Shown piece by piece: positions 7,297 to 16,768 of a stretch of 64,000 bases of DNA. The notes under the pieces were generated by a model that had not been told where the DNA came from, did no database searches, and worked only from the letters and a program-made list of their open reading frames with translations. Location: assembly GCF_021545335.1 (NCBI RefSeq), contig NZ_CP089312.1:1550001-1614000 (forward strand), given 5' to 3'. How positions within the stretch are numbered: position 1 is the first letter of the stretch; each line of letters begins with the position of its first letter. This DNA comes from Streptomyces sp. GQFP. GTDB taxonomy: Bacteria; Actinomycetota; Actinomycetes; Streptomycetales; Streptomycetaceae. The translations under genes were made by a program, and so were the position numbers.

Positions 7297-9168
7297 TCAC
7301 GGCGTGATCGCTTCCTCCACGAGCATCCGGCCCGCCGCCATGATCGAGTCGGCGTCGATGCCCGCGGCGTGCAGCTGCTCGTCAGGGGTCGCCGAGCCGG
7401 GCATCGTCCGGACGGCGAGGCGTACCAGGCGGGGCAGCGGGCGTCCGTCGAGGAAGGCGTCGAGGACCGCGTCGCCGATGCCGCCCTCCTCGCGGTGGTC
7501 CTCGACGGTGAGCAGACAGCCGGTCTCCTCGGCGGCCCGGCGCAGGGTGACCTGGTCGACGGGCTTGACGGAGTACAGGTCGACGACCCGGACCGGGATG
7601 CCCTGGGCGCCGAGCGCGTCGGCCGCGGCCAGGGCCTCGTGGACGGTCACGCCCGCCGCGACCACCGTCAGCCGGTCCTCGCGCCCGGCGGTGCGCAGCA
7701 CCTTGCTGCCGCCGATCGGGAACTCCTCGCCGGGCCCGTACAGCCCCGGTGTCCCGCCGCGTGAGGTGCGCAGATAGCCGATGCCGTCGAGACCGGCCAT
7801 CGTGGCGACGAGCTGCGCGGTCTGGTGGGCGTCGCACGGATACAGCACCGTCGAGCCGTACAGCGCACGGAACATCGCCAGGTCCTCCAGGCCCATCTGG
7901 GAGGGCCCGTCCTGTCCGATGGCGACGCCCGCGTGCGAGCCGACGACGTTGATCCGGGCCCCGCTGACCGCCGCCATCCGCAGGAAATCATGCGCGCGGG
8001 TCAGGAAGGCCGCGAACGTCGACACGTACGGGATCCAGCCGCGCGACGCCAACCCCACGGCGGCGGCGACCAGTTGCTGTTCGGCGATGTAGCACTCGAA
8101 GAACCGGTCGGGGAACTCCTTGGCGAAGGCCTCCGCGCGTGTCGAGTCGCTCACCTCGCCGTCGAGGGCCACGACATCGCCCCGCGCGTTGCCGAGCGCG
8201 GCGAGCGCCTGCCCGTAGGCGTCCCGGGTGGCGACCTCGTTCTCCCTGTCCCAGCGGGGCAGTTCGAGGTGCCCGGCGCGTACGGAGTGCAGGGCGCGGG
8301 CGGCGCGCGGCTCGGGCGGGCGGACGCGCAGCTCACGCGGGCCGCCGAGTTCGGCGATCGCCTCGTCGGCGTCCGGCAGCGGTTTGCCGTGCAGTCCCTC
8401 ACGGTCCTCGACGGAGGCGACACCCTTGCCCTTGAGGGTGCGGGCAAGGATGACGACAGGCTGCCCGGTCGTGGACTCGGCCTCGGTGTAGGCACGGTCG
8501 ACGGCCTCGACGTCGTGTCCGTCGATCTCGACGGTGTGCCAGCCGAAGGCCTTGAACCGGCGGGCGTAGGCGTCGAGATCGTGCCCGTGCCGGGTCGGTC
8601 CGCGCTGCCCCAGCCGGTTGACGTCGACGACGGCGACGAGGTTGTCGAGATGCTCGTACGAGGCGTGCTCGGCGGCCTCCCACACCGACCCCTCGGCCAG
8701 CTCGCTGTCCCCGCACAGCACCCACACGCGGTACCCGGTGCGGTCGAGCCGCTTGCCGGCCAGCGCGATCCCGACGCCGACGGGCAGCCCCTGGCCGAGC
8801 GACCCGGTGGCCGTCTCGACCCACGGCAGCCGCCGGGGCGTCGGATGCCCTTCGAGCCGGCTGCCGAGCGTACGGAAGGTGAGCAGCTCGGCGTCGTCGA
8901 TGGCCCCAACTGCCTTGTAGGCGGCGTAGAGCAGCGGCGAGGCGTGTCCCTTGGAGAGGACGAAACGGTCGTTGCCGGGGTGGGCCGGGCGGTCGAAGTC
9001 GTAGCGGAGGTGACGGGCCAGGAGTACGGCCATCAGGTCGGCGGCGGACATGGACGAGGTCGGATGCCCGGAGCCCGCGGCGTCGGCGGCTCGGACGCTG
9101 TCGACGCGCAACTGCTGTCCCAGCTCGGCGAGTTCGGCGGTGCTGTGCAGGGGTTCGAGGGTAGTCAC
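7297..9168 (-). CDS. Transketolase, single-chain short type
   Basis: The enzyme is 623 residues, the length of animal-type transketolases rather than the roughly 660-700 residues of the usual bacterial Tkt. It moves two-carbon units between sugar phosphates using thiamine diphosphate. The cofactor motif starts at G153-D154 in LCGDSELAEG. H35 (SGHPTSS), H75 (KGHASP) and the catalytic glutamate in CYIAEQQLVAAA are present. The GTG start at 9168 overlaps the stop of the NDH-2 gene in GTGA, implying translational coupling. It is likely a second, conditionally used transketolase besides a housekeeping copy. Confidence 0.93.
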   Translation of the reverse strand: MTTLEPLHSTAELAELGQQLRVDSVRAADAAGSGHPTSSMSAADLMAVLLARHLRYDFDRPAHPGNDRFVLSKGHASPLLYAAYKAVGAIDDAELLTFRTLGSRLEGHPTPRRLPWVETATGSLGQGLPVGVGIALAGKRLDRTGYRVWVLCGDSELAEGSVWEAAEHASYEHLDNLVAVVDVNRLGQRGPTRHGHDLDAYARRFKAFGWHTVEIDGHDVEAVDRAYTEAESTTGQPVVILARTLKGKGVASVEDREGLHGKPLPDADEAIAELGGPRELRVRPPEPRAARALHSVRAGHLELPRWDRENEVATRDAYGQALAALGNARGDVVALDGEVSDSTRAEAFAKEFPDRFFECYIAEQQLVAAAVGLASRGWIPYVSTFAAFLTRAHDFLRMAAVSGARINVVGSHAGVAIGQDGPSQMGLEDLAMFRALYGSTVLYPCDAHQTAQLVATMAGLDGIGYLRTSRGGTPGLYGPGEEFPIGGSKVLRTAGREDRLTVVAAGVTVHEALAAADALGAQGIPVRVVDLYSVKPVDQVTLRRAAEETGCLLTVEDHREEGGIGDAVLDAFLDGRPLPRLVRLAVRTMPGSATPDEQLHAAGIDADSIMAAGRMLVEEAITP

Positions 9169-10562
9169 GACTTTCCTTCCGTTGCCTCGGACGGTGCCCC
9201 GGGCTGTTCCGGAGCCTGCCCCGAGGGCTGTTCCGGAGCTCGCGCCGAGTGCTGTTCCGGCACCCGCGCCAGCTCCGGCGACGCCGTGTCCAGTGGCACC
9301 GACCAGGACCGTACGAGCCCCAACTGCACGCCCTGGCGCGGCAGTACGGCGTCCAGCAGCCAGTCCGCCGCGACGCGCACCCGGTTTCCGGGCATCGCCG
9401 CGAGGTGGTAGCCGCGGGTGACCGCACCGGCGAGCGGCCCGGACAGGGAGACACCGAGCGGGTTGGCGGCGGCCTTGACCCCGCCCAGATCGACGACGAA
9501 CCCCAGGTCACGATGGCGGTAGACGCGGCGGGAGCCGATGCCGAGCGAGGCGGCGACATTGCGGGCCGCGACCTTGCCCTGCCGCCAGGCGTGCTGCGCG
9601 GTCATTCCCGTGAACTGACCTGGATTGTTCAGATCGGGCACGGCGGCGGCGTCCCCGCACGCGAACACCTCGTGGTGGCCCGGTACTTGGAGATACGGGT
9701 CGACGATCAGCCGCCCGCGTTCGAGAGGCGATCCGATGCTCTCGACAAGAGGATCGGGCCGGACCCCGACGCACCACACCAAGGTGCGCGACTCGACGAA
9801 CTCCCCGTCGGACAACAGCACTCCACCGTCGGTGGCCTCCTTCACCGAGGTTCCCGTCCGTACGTCGATGCCCCGTTGCCTCAGCACCCGGTCGGCGGTG
9901 CGCGAGAGCTTCTCGTCCAGCTCGGGCAGGACACGCGGTGCGATGTCGAGGAGCAGCCAGCGTGGCCGCAGGCCTTCGCGCAAGGGCTGCTTGCGGACCA
10001 GCGCCTCGGTGAACAGCTGTCCGTGCGCGGCGACTTCGGTGCCGGTGTAGCCGGCGCCGACCACGACGAACGTACAGCGGGCGGCGCAGCTCTTGGGGTC
10101 GTCGGCGGTGGCCGCCAGCTCGATCTGCCGGGTCACGTGGTCGCGCAGATACAGCGCCTCGGGCAGTCCCCGGAAGCCGTGCGCGTTCTCGGCGACGCCG
10201 GGCACGGGCAGCAGCTTGTTGACGCTGCCGACGGCGAGGACGAGCCGGTCGTAGCCGAGGGTGCCGTGTCCGCCCTCGGGGTCGGTGTAGCGCACGGTGC
10301 GCGCGTCGAGATCGATGCCGTCGGCCTCGGCCTCGCCGAGCACCAGGCGCACATCGCGGAGGGTGCCGGGGAGGGAGACGGTGACACGGCGAGGTTCCAG
10401 GACACCGGTGGCGACCTGGGGCAGCAGGGGCAGATACAGGAAGTGGTCGGTCGGGTTCAGCAGGGTGATGTCGGCCTTCTGCCGGGTCAGCCGGGCCAGA
10501 CTGCGGGCCGTCTGATACCCGGCGAAGCCGGCACCGACGATCAGGATGCGGGGTCGACTCAC
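9165..10562 (-). CDS. NADH dehydrogenase-like FAD oxidoreductase (NDH-2 type)
   Basis: The 465-residue product has two Rossmann motifs: ILIVGAGFAGYQTARSLA near the N-terminus for FAD and FVVVGAGYTGTEVAA near residue 165 for NAD(P)H. FACGDAAAVPDL is the late FAD contact. This is the type II NADH:quinone dehydrogenase arrangement (non-proton-pumping, membrane-peripheral), though related reductases share it. The GTG at 10562 is chosen because GGAGG lies six bases upstream. The last 35 residues carry a PEQ repeat (finding). It leads a two-gene operon with transketolase. Confidence 0.88.
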   Translation of the reverse strand: MSRPRILIVGAGFAGYQTARSLARLTRQKADITLLNPTDHFLYLPLLPQVATGVLEPRRVTVSLPGTLRDVRLVLGEAEADGIDLDARTVRYTDPEGGHGTLGYDRLVLAVGSVNKLLPVPGVAENAHGFRGLPEALYLRDHVTRQIELAATADDPKSCAARCTFVVVGAGYTGTEVAAHGQLFTEALVRKQPLREGLRPRWLLLDIAPRVLPELDEKLSRTADRVLRQRGIDVRTGTSVKEATDGGVLLSDGEFVESRTLVWCVGVRPDPLVESIGSPLERGRLIVDPYLQVPGHHEVFACGDAAAVPDLNNPGQFTGMTAQHAWRQGKVAARNVAASLGIGSRRVYRHRDLGFVVDLGGVKAAANPLGVSLSGPLAGAVTRGYHLAAMPGNRVRVAADWLLDAVLPRQGVQLGLVRSWSVPLDTASPELARVPEQHSARAPEQPSGQAPEQPGAPSEATEGKS

Positions 10563-10644
10563 GTTTCGCCTCCGGCGATGTCGCGCGTACGGAACCTTCC
10601 GCGTCCCCCTGGCCAGAGCCCCCAAACGTCGGCCTGCGGCCTGA

Positions 10645-10691
10645 CCGCGCCCCAAAGGGGCGCGGGGAACTGCGCGACCAGCCCCCACCGG
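10645..10691 (-). repeat. Dispersed Streptomyces hairpin element, copy B
   Basis: A 9-bp hairpin (CCGCGCCCC 10645-10653, loop AAA, GGGGCGCGG 10657-10665) is followed by the same 36-nt tail as copy A (10656-10691). It lies about 35 nt beyond the stop of the GNAT gene on the minus strand. This is the same position relative to its upstream gene as copy A, supporting a 3'-end or termination role. Confidence 0.8.
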
Positions 10692-10725
10692 GCCGCGGTG
10701 AACAAACCGCGCACCCCCGAAGCGC

Positions 10726-11277
10726 TCAGCCCTTGACCATGTCCGACGTAATAGCCCACCGCTCGTGGTCCCGCCAGGCCCCGTCGATGTACAGGAAGTC
10801 CGGCGAGAACCCCTCCAGCCGGAAGCCGCAGCGCCGGGCGAGGGCGATCGACGCGGTGTTGCCGGGCTGCACGTTGATCTCCAGGCGATGCAGCCGCAGC
10901 GGCGGCCCGAACGCGTACCGCACGACGAGATCGAGCCCCTCGCCCATCAGCCCCCGCCCGGCCGCGTGCGCGAAGGCCCCGTACCCGAGGGCCCCGCACA
11001 GAAAGCCGCCCTGGACGATGTTGTTGATGTTGATGAACCCCGCGACGGCACCGCCGTCGCCCTTCTCGCACACGAGGAACCCCGCCTTGGTCGGGTCCTC
11101 GATCAACCGCCCGGCATACGCGGCATACGCGTCCGGACTCGCCGGCGGGGCCAGCCAGGGGTGGTGCAGCTCCCTGCTCTCCCGCACCCGGGCGATGAAC
11201 TCGGCACCGTCCTCATAGGTGAACGGGCGTATGCCCACGCGGGGCCCTTCGGCGAGAAATCCACGGCGCTCAGACAC
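10726..11277 (-). CDS. GNAT acetyltransferase, RimJ/RimL-like
   Basis: The product is 183 residues. It has the RimJ/RimL pattern: RVGIRPFTYEDGAEF at the start, GYGAFAHAAGRGLMGEGL as the acetyl-CoA-binding region, LHRLEINVQPGNTASIALARR and CGFRLEGF. Such enzymes acetylate ribosomal protein N-termini or small amines; the target is unknown. It starts at a GTG (11277). Dispersed hairpin copy B follows its stop. Confidence 0.9.
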   Translation of the reverse strand: MSERRGFLAEGPRVGIRPFTYEDGAEFIARVRESRELHHPWLAPPASPDAYAAYAGRLIEDPTKAGFLVCEKGDGGAVAGFININNIVQGGFLCGALGYGAFAHAAGRGLMGEGLDLVVRYAFGPPLRLHRLEINVQPGNTASIALARRCGFRLEGFSPDFLYIDGAWRDHERWAITSDMVKG

Positions 11278-11329
11278 CCGGACACCTTACGCGAGCCGCC
11301 TGTTCACCGCCCCCCACCTGCGCTCTTTC

Positions 11330-11584
11330 CTACCGGCGGCGCCGCATGAAGTAGGCCCCGCAGAGGGCGCCGATGACCGCCGTGCCGAGCAGCGCCATCC
11401 ACAGCGGCATGGTCACCTCGGGGATCAGCAGCCGGATCTCGGTGGCGCGGGTGTTCTCGAAGATGAAGATCAGGGCGAGCAGGGCGAGCGCCCCGACGGC
11501 GACCCTGGTGGGCGTCAGCAGCCCCCGCGCACCACCGGTTCCGCCACCGGCCTTGCCGCCGCTCTCGGAGGTCTTCGGGCTCAT
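11330..11584 (-). CDS. LapA/DUF1049-like small membrane protein
   Basis: This 84-residue protein has a polar N-terminus (about 24 residues) and two transmembrane helices (VAVGALALLALIFIF and MALLGTAVIGALCGAYF). They flank the short ENTRATEIRLLIPEVTMPLW segment characteristic of LapA/DUF1049 proteins, and the tail is MRRRR. The family is linked to lipopolysaccharide assembly in Gram-negatives but its role in actinobacteria is unknown. The ATG at 11584 is preferred because the longer in-frame extension has unlikely composition. Confidence 0.8.
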   Translation of the reverse strand: MSPKTSESGGKAGGGTGGARGLLTPTRVAVGALALLALIFIFENTRATEIRLLIPEVTMPLWMALLGTAVIGALCGAYFMRRRR

Positions 11585-11674
11585 ACAGCCAGCATGGGCC
11601 GATCCAGGGCTTCCCGCGCGCCCGGAGGTACGCCGGACGGGTGAGCGCACGCCGAAGGCCGACGCCCACTCCCC

Positions 11675-12601
11675 TCACCGCAGCGCCGGTTCCTCCAGCG
11701 TGAGCGTCCCCGCGTCCGCGTCCAGTTCGGCGGCCACCCCGAACGGGATCGTCAGCGCCCCCTCGCAGTGCCCGAACCCGAACCCCTCCAGCACCGGCAC
11801 CCCGAGCCCGCCGAGCCGGTCGGCGAACACGGCACGCAGCCCCTCGTACGGACCGCACCGCTCCCACGAGCCGAGGGCGATCCCGGCGACGCCGTCGAGC
11901 CAGCCCGCGCGCAGGAGCTGGGTGAGGGTCCGGTCGATGCGGTACGCGCTCTCCCCGACGTCCTCGATCATGAGCAGCCCGCCGCGCGCACCGGGCCGGG
12001 CATGCCGGGTGCCCAGGTCGCTGGTGAGCATGGCCAGGCAGCCGCCGAGGGTGACACCCCGGGCCCGCCCGGGCACCAGCACGGAACCAGCTGCGGCACT
12101 GATGACCCGTACCGACTCAGGATCGAAGAGCGTGGCCCGCAGATGCTCCTGTGCCCGCGCGTTCTTGACGAAGTCGACGCCGGACGCCGCCGGTCCGTGC
12201 AGGGTGGCGAGTTCGAGGCGGACCGCGAACGCCTCGTGCAGCGCGGTGATGTCGCTGAAGCCGACGAACACCTTGGGCCCGGCGGCCCGCAGCGCGTCCC
12301 AGTCGAGCAGGTCGACCATGCGCTGCGCGCCGTAGCCACCGCGCGCGCAGATCACGGCGTCGACCGTGGGGTCGCACCAGGCGGCCTGGAAGTCGGCGGC
12401 CCGGTCGGCGTCCGTACCCGCGAGATAGTCGAACTCCCCGTGCCGGTCCAGGACATGAGGTGCGACGACGGGGTCGAGGTCCCAGCCGCGCAGGATGTCG
12501 AGCCCGGCCTGCAGCCGCTCCTCGCGCACGGGCCCGCTGGGCGCGACGACGGCCACGCGGGCGCCGGGGGTCAGCCTCGACGGCCGTACCAGCGGCTTCA
12601 C
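11675..12601 (-). CDS. LD-carboxypeptidase (peptidase S66)
   Basis: The 308-residue enzyme belongs to the LdcA/MccF family that cleaves L,D bonds in muropeptides or related peptides in the cytoplasm. The nucleophile is S116 in VGFSDITALHEAF. The conserved CARGGYG loop precedes it, the catalytic glutamate is in LLMIEDVGES and the histidine in GFGFGHCEG. The GTG start at 12601 overlaps the S9 peptidase stop in GTGA. It is the last of four coupled peptidase genes. Confidence 0.92.
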   Translation of the reverse strand: MKPLVRPSRLTPGARVAVVAPSGPVREERLQAGLDILRGWDLDPVVAPHVLDRHGEFDYLAGTDADRAADFQAAWCDPTVDAVICARGGYGAQRMVDLLDWDALRAAGPKVFVGFSDITALHEAFAVRLELATLHGPAASGVDFVKNARAQEHLRATLFDPESVRVISAAAGSVLVPGRARGVTLGGCLAMLTSDLGTRHARPGARGGLLMIEDVGESAYRIDRTLTQLLRAGWLDGVAGIALGSWERCGPYEGLRAVFADRLGGLGVPVLEGFGFGHCEGALTIPFGVAAELDADAGTLTLEEPALR

Positions 12602-14568
12602 TTGGTGAGTTCCAGGGTCGGGACGCCGGGCGGGTTCAGGCCGAAGACCTGTGCGTACAGGGAGAGTTCGGACTCCAGGACGCGTACGGTCGTGTCCGCC
12701 CGCCGGAATCCGTGCCCCTCCCCCTCGAACGCGATGTACCGGTGCGGCACCTGCCGTCCCTCCGCCGCGAGCCGGGCGAGGAACCGCTCGCACTGCACCG
12801 GCGGGCAGATCACGTCGTCCAGTCCTTGCAGGAGCAGGAAGGGCGCGGTGATGTCGGCTGCGTGCTCGGCGGGCGAGCGTTCCAGATAGCGGCCCGGGAC
12901 CTCGGCGAGCGGGCCGACGAGGGTCTCCAGGTACTGCGACTCGAAGTCGTGGGTCTCCCCGGAGCCCCAGCCGGCCAGGTCGAGGATGGGGTAGAGGATC
13001 GTGCCGCAGGCGTAGACGTCGGTACCGGTGAGGGAGGCCGCCGCGGTCCAGCCGCCCGCGCTGCCGCCCCGGACGGCGAGCCGGGCGCGGTCGGCGGTGC
13101 CCTCGTCGGCGAGGGCGAGCGCGACGGCCGCGCAGTCCTCGACGTCGACGACGCCCCACTGCTCGCGCAGCCGGTTGCGGTACTCGCGCCCGTGCCCGGT
13201 CGAGCCGCCGTAGTTGACCTCGGCGACGCCGATTCCCCGGGAGGTGAAGTAGGCGATCTCCAGGTCGAGCACGAGGGGCGCCCGCCCGGTCGGCCCGCCG
13301 TGCGCCCACACGACGTACGGGGGCAGTTCGTCGGCGGGCGCCATGTACCCGGGGTGGTGGGGCGGGTAGATGTGCGCGTGGATGTCCCGGCCCTCGGGGC
13401 CCGTGAAGGTGCGGATCTGCGGCTCGGGATAGTGCACGGGGTCGACCGGGTCGTGATGGGCGGCGCCGATCACCCGGGCCCGTCCCGTACGGGTGTCCAG
13501 CTCGACGACCTCGTACGCGCTGCGCGGGCTGGCCCCGACGGCGACGACCCGCTCCCCGTGCACGGCGAGGGTGGACGCGAACTCGGTCCAGGGTCCTGCC
13601 GCGTCGACGACGTCGCCGGTCTCGGTGTCCAGTACGCCGAGCGCGGTCGCCCCGCGCCCGTGCACGACGGCGACGAGACCGCCCTCCAAGGGTGCGAACC
13701 AGCGCTGCCCGACCTTCCACAGCGCCCCGCCGAACTCCTCCGGCCGGGGGCAGACGGGCACATCGTCGCGGTACAGGTTCCACCAGCCGGAGCGGTCGCT
13801 GACGTACAGCAGCGACCCGTCGCCCGCCCAGTCCACCTGCGCGACCGACTCCTCGGGCCCGCCGGCGACGGTCCGGGCCCCGCTCAGCGTGCCGCCGTCA
13901 CCCACGTCCGCGAGGACCAGTTCGGTGCCGTCCCAGGGCATCCGCGGATGGTCCCAGGCGAGCCAGGCCGCGCGCCGCCCGTCGGGCGAGATCCGGGGCC
14001 CGGTGACGAACCGGTGCCGGTCGTCGGTGAGTTCGCGTACGGCGTCCCGGTCGTCGGCCGCCGATCCGTCCAGCGGCACGGCGGCGAGCACCCGCCGCAC
14101 ATCGGTGGGCCCGTCGCCGGTGAACTCCTCTACTACGCACCAGACTTCACCGAGTTCGACCCGCAACTGCGGCTCCACCCACCGCAGTCCGCCTCCTACC
14201 TCGGACAACGGCGTGAGCGGGCGCGGCTCGTGCCCCTCCTCCAGGCAGTACAGCCGCTGATCGGTGAAGTTGACGAACACGACCACCGAACCGCCGTCGC
14301 GCACCACCCCCGCCCACGGATGCCCGCCGTACTCCATGACCCGGCTGCGCACGTTCCACGGCGCGTCCAGGACCTGCTCCTGGGAGCCGTCCGCGCGCCG
14401 CCGCACGAGAGTGCGCCGTCCGCCCTCGGTGGGCCGGGGTTCGGTCCACCATGCCTCGTCCCCGACGAAGCCCACGTACTCGGGGGACCCGTCGTGCTCG
14501 GCCGCCAGTACGGCGTCGATGGGCGAGGGCCACGATCCGTACGGCAGTGTCTGCACTGTCTCCCCCAC
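12598..14568 (-). CDS. S9 family prolyl oligopeptidase / acyl-aminoacyl peptidase
   Basis: The 656-residue protein has an N-terminal beta-propeller (about 1-390) and a C-terminal alpha/beta-hydrolase domain, the standard S9 architecture. The catalytic serine is S503 in VRGGSAGGWTA, the aspartate lies in LLLQGLDDVICPP and the histidine in EGEGHGFRR. No signal peptide is visible, so it is cytoplasmic. It would trim short peptides. The start is a GTG at 14568, with another in-frame GTG four codons later that cannot be excluded. It follows the M20 gene by only three bases. Confidence 0.92.
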   Translation of the reverse strand: MGETVQTLPYGSWPSPIDAVLAAEHDGSPEYVGFVGDEAWWTEPRPTEGGRRTLVRRRADGSQEQVLDAPWNVRSRVMEYGGHPWAGVVRDGGSVVVFVNFTDQRLYCLEEGHEPRPLTPLSEVGGGLRWVEPQLRVELGEVWCVVEEFTGDGPTDVRRVLAAVPLDGSAADDRDAVRELTDDRHRFVTGPRISPDGRRAAWLAWDHPRMPWDGTELVLADVGDGGTLSGARTVAGGPEESVAQVDWAGDGSLLYVSDRSGWWNLYRDDVPVCPRPEEFGGALWKVGQRWFAPLEGGLVAVVHGRGATALGVLDTETGDVVDAAGPWTEFASTLAVHGERVVAVGASPRSAYEVVELDTRTGRARVIGAAHHDPVDPVHYPEPQIRTFTGPEGRDIHAHIYPPHHPGYMAPADELPPYVVWAHGGPTGRAPLVLDLEIAYFTSRGIGVAEVNYGGSTGHGREYRNRLREQWGVVDVEDCAAVALALADEGTADRARLAVRGGSAGGWTAAASLTGTDVYACGTILYPILDLAGWGSGETHDFESQYLETLVGPLAEVPGRYLERSPAEHAADITAPFLLLQGLDDVICPPVQCERFLARLAAEGRQVPHRYIAFEGEGHGFRRADTTVRVLESELSLYAQVFGLNPPGVPTLELTK

Positions 14569-14571
14569 TGG

Positions 14572-15876
14572 TCAGGCCGTCCGCAGAAACCGGTCGAGGA
14601 CCCGGACGCCGAAGTGCAGCGCCTCGACCGGGACACGCTCGTCGACACCATGGAAGAGTGCCTGGTAGTCGAAGCCCTCGGGCAGCTTCAGCGGCGCGAA
14701 TCCGTACCCCGCGATCCCGAGCCGCGAGAACTGCTTGGCGTCGGTGCCACCGGACATGCAGTACGGCACAACGTACCCCTCGGGCGCGAACTCCCCGACG
14801 GCGGCGCGCATCCGGGCGTACGTGAGTGAGTCCACGGGCGCCTGCACGGCCACCGAGCGGTGGTGGAACTCCCAGGCGACCTCGGGGCCGGTGAGTTCGT
14901 CGAGGGTTGCGCGGAACTCGTCCTCGCAGCCGTACAGGAAGCGTCCGTCGACGTACGCGACGGCCTCGCCGGGGATCACGTTGACCTTGTAACCGGCGTT
15001 CAGCATGGTCGGGTTGGCGCTGTTGCGGACGGTCGCCTCGACGAGCCGGGCGGCGGGCCCGAGCTTGGTGAGAAGGCCGTCGACGTCGTCCAGCTCGAAG
15101 TCGATCCCGTAGAGGGCGGCGAGTTCGGTGAGAGCGGCCTGCACGGTCGGAGTGAGCCGAAGCGGCCACTCGTGCGCGCCGATGCGCGCGACGGCGGCGG
15201 CGAGGCGGGTGACGGCGTTGCTGTCGTTGACCTTCGAGCCGTGTCCGGCGCGTCCCTTGGCGGTCAACTTGAGCCAGCCCGTGCCGCGTTCACCTGCGGC
15301 GATCGGATACAGCTGCCGTCCGGCGCCGTCATGGAAGGTGAACGCCCCTGATTCGCCGACCCCTTCGGTGCACCCCTCGAACAGCCCGGGGTGTTCGGCG
15401 GCCAGGAACTCGGAGCCGTCCTCGGCGCTGTCCTCCTCGTCGGCGGTGAACGCGACGACGATGTCGCGCCGGGGCCGGACGCCCTGGCGGGCCCAGTCGC
15501 GGACGACGGCGAGGATCATCGCGTCCATGTTCTTCATGTCGACCGCGCCCCGCCCCCAGACGACGCCGTCGCGGACCTCCCCGGAGAAGGGGTGCACGCT
15601 CCAGTCGTCGGCCTGCGCGGGCACGACGTCGAGGTGTCCGTGCACGAGCAGCGCGTCGGCGGCGGGGTCGGTGCCCTCGATCCGGGCGACGACGTTGGTG
15701 CGCCCCTTGGTCCGTTCGAGCAGCGTGGGTTCGAGCCCCGCCTCGGCGAGCAGCGCGGCGGCGTACTCGGCGGCGGGGCGCTCCTGACAGTCGCCGCCGC
15801 CGTGGTTGGTCGTGTCGATCCGGATGAGATCGGAGGTGAACGACACCACCTCGTCGAGCGCCTGCTGCTCAGCCAT
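14572..15876 (-). CDS. M20 family metallopeptidase
   Basis: The 434-residue protein has the di-zinc M20 layout. LLVHGHLDVVPAQADDW holds the first histidine and catalytic aspartate, GRGAVDMKNMDA the bridging aspartate and VAFTADEEDS the catalytic and ligand glutamates. ALFHGVDERVPVEAL holds the terminal histidine. A lid/dimerisation domain is inserted at about 190-310. Substrates of the family are dipeptides or N-acylated amino acids. It overlaps the preceding M55 gene by 8 nt. Confidence 0.93.
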   Translation of the reverse strand: MAEQQALDEVVSFTSDLIRIDTTNHGGGDCQERPAAEYAAALLAEAGLEPTLLERTKGRTNVVARIEGTDPAADALLVHGHLDVVPAQADDWSVHPFSGEVRDGVVWGRGAVDMKNMDAMILAVVRDWARQGVRPRRDIVVAFTADEEDSAEDGSEFLAAEHPGLFEGCTEGVGESGAFTFHDGAGRQLYPIAAGERGTGWLKLTAKGRAGHGSKVNDSNAVTRLAAAVARIGAHEWPLRLTPTVQAALTELAALYGIDFELDDVDGLLTKLGPAARLVEATVRNSANPTMLNAGYKVNVIPGEAVAYVDGRFLYGCEDEFRATLDELTGPEVAWEFHHRSVAVQAPVDSLTYARMRAAVGEFAPEGYVVPYCMSGGTDAKQFSRLGIAGYGFAPLKLPEGFDYQALFHGVDERVPVEALHFGVRVLDRFLRTA

Positions 15877-16702
15877 ACTGCTCCTCCACCGCGGCCGAGA
15901 CGATCGTCGTGACCGCCTTGAAGGTACGAATGCCCTCGTACATTGTGCCGCTGGTGTACGCCACCTTCCGTTCCCCGATCCGCGCCACACCGGGCACGAC
16001 GGTCGCGGCCATGGCGAGATGCTCGGCGTCGAACTCCAGCGCGACGGTGAACGGCCCGCCGACGACGGGCTCGTGCCGTACGGCCAGCGTGGCGGCCTCC
16101 TTCGCGGCGGCCCGGATGTCGGCGGCGGTCCTGGCGGGCGTACGGCACACGGCGGCGTACCGCGACACATGGTCCTTGACGGCGACCTTCAGCGCCTCGG
16201 GCGCGTATCCGAGCGCGTCCTCGCAGGCGAGGTCGTCCCCGGTGACGAGCACGACCGGTACGCCGTACTCGGCGACCACATGGGAGTTGAGGAGCCCCTC
16301 GCTGGCCCGTACGTCGTTCACCCACACGCCGGTGATGGAGTTGGCGAGGTAGGTGTGGGCGAGGACGCCCTCCATGCCCGCGCCCGCGTGGTAGCCGACG
16401 AAGGCGATGCCGTCGACGTCGCCGTGCTGCACGCCCTCCACCATGGACAGCGACTTGTGGCGCCCGGTGAGCATCTCCACCCGCTCGTCGAGCCGCTCCA
16501 GGAGCAGGTTGCGCATGGTCCAGTGGGCCTCGTTGATCAGCACCTCGTCGGCGCCGCCGTCGAAGAAGCCGAGCACGGCGGCGTTGACGTCCGAGGTGAA
16601 CATCGAACGGCAGCGCTCCCACTGCGGGGTGCCCGGCAGCACGTCGGCCGGCCAGGTGACGCCGGTGGCGCCCTCCATGTCGGCGCTGATGAGGATCTTC
16701 AC
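15869..16702 (-). CDS. M55 family D-aminopeptidase (DppA-like)
   Basis: The product is 277 residues, matching Bacillus DppA, a zinc D-aminopeptidase acting on D-Ala-D-Ala-type peptides. The family's metal ligands appear at matching positions: D8 and E10 (SADMEG), H60 (INEAH), H105 (VGYHAG) and E135 (RASEG). The nucleophilic histidine is H116 (LAHTY). It is the first gene of the four-peptidase operon. In Bacillus the dppA operon also feeds an LD-carboxypeptidase, so the order here suggests use of D-amino-acid or cell-wall peptides. Confidence 0.92.
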   Translation of the reverse strand: MKILISADMEGATGVTWPADVLPGTPQWERCRSMFTSDVNAAVLGFFDGGADEVLINEAHWTMRNLLLERLDERVEMLTGRHKSLSMVEGVQHGDVDGIAFVGYHAGAGMEGVLAHTYLANSITGVWVNDVRASEGLLNSHVVAEYGVPVVLVTGDDLACEDALGYAPEALKVAVKDHVSRYAAVCRTPARTAADIRAAAKEAATLAVRHEPVVGGPFTVALEFDAEHLAMAATVVPGVARIGERKVAYTSGTMYEGIRTFKAVTTIVSAAVEEQYG

Positions 16703-16768
16703 GCTGCGTCACATTACGCGGCGGCGAACCTCGGTGCCAGGGCCGCTCGGGGGTCGTGAATCTCCTTC

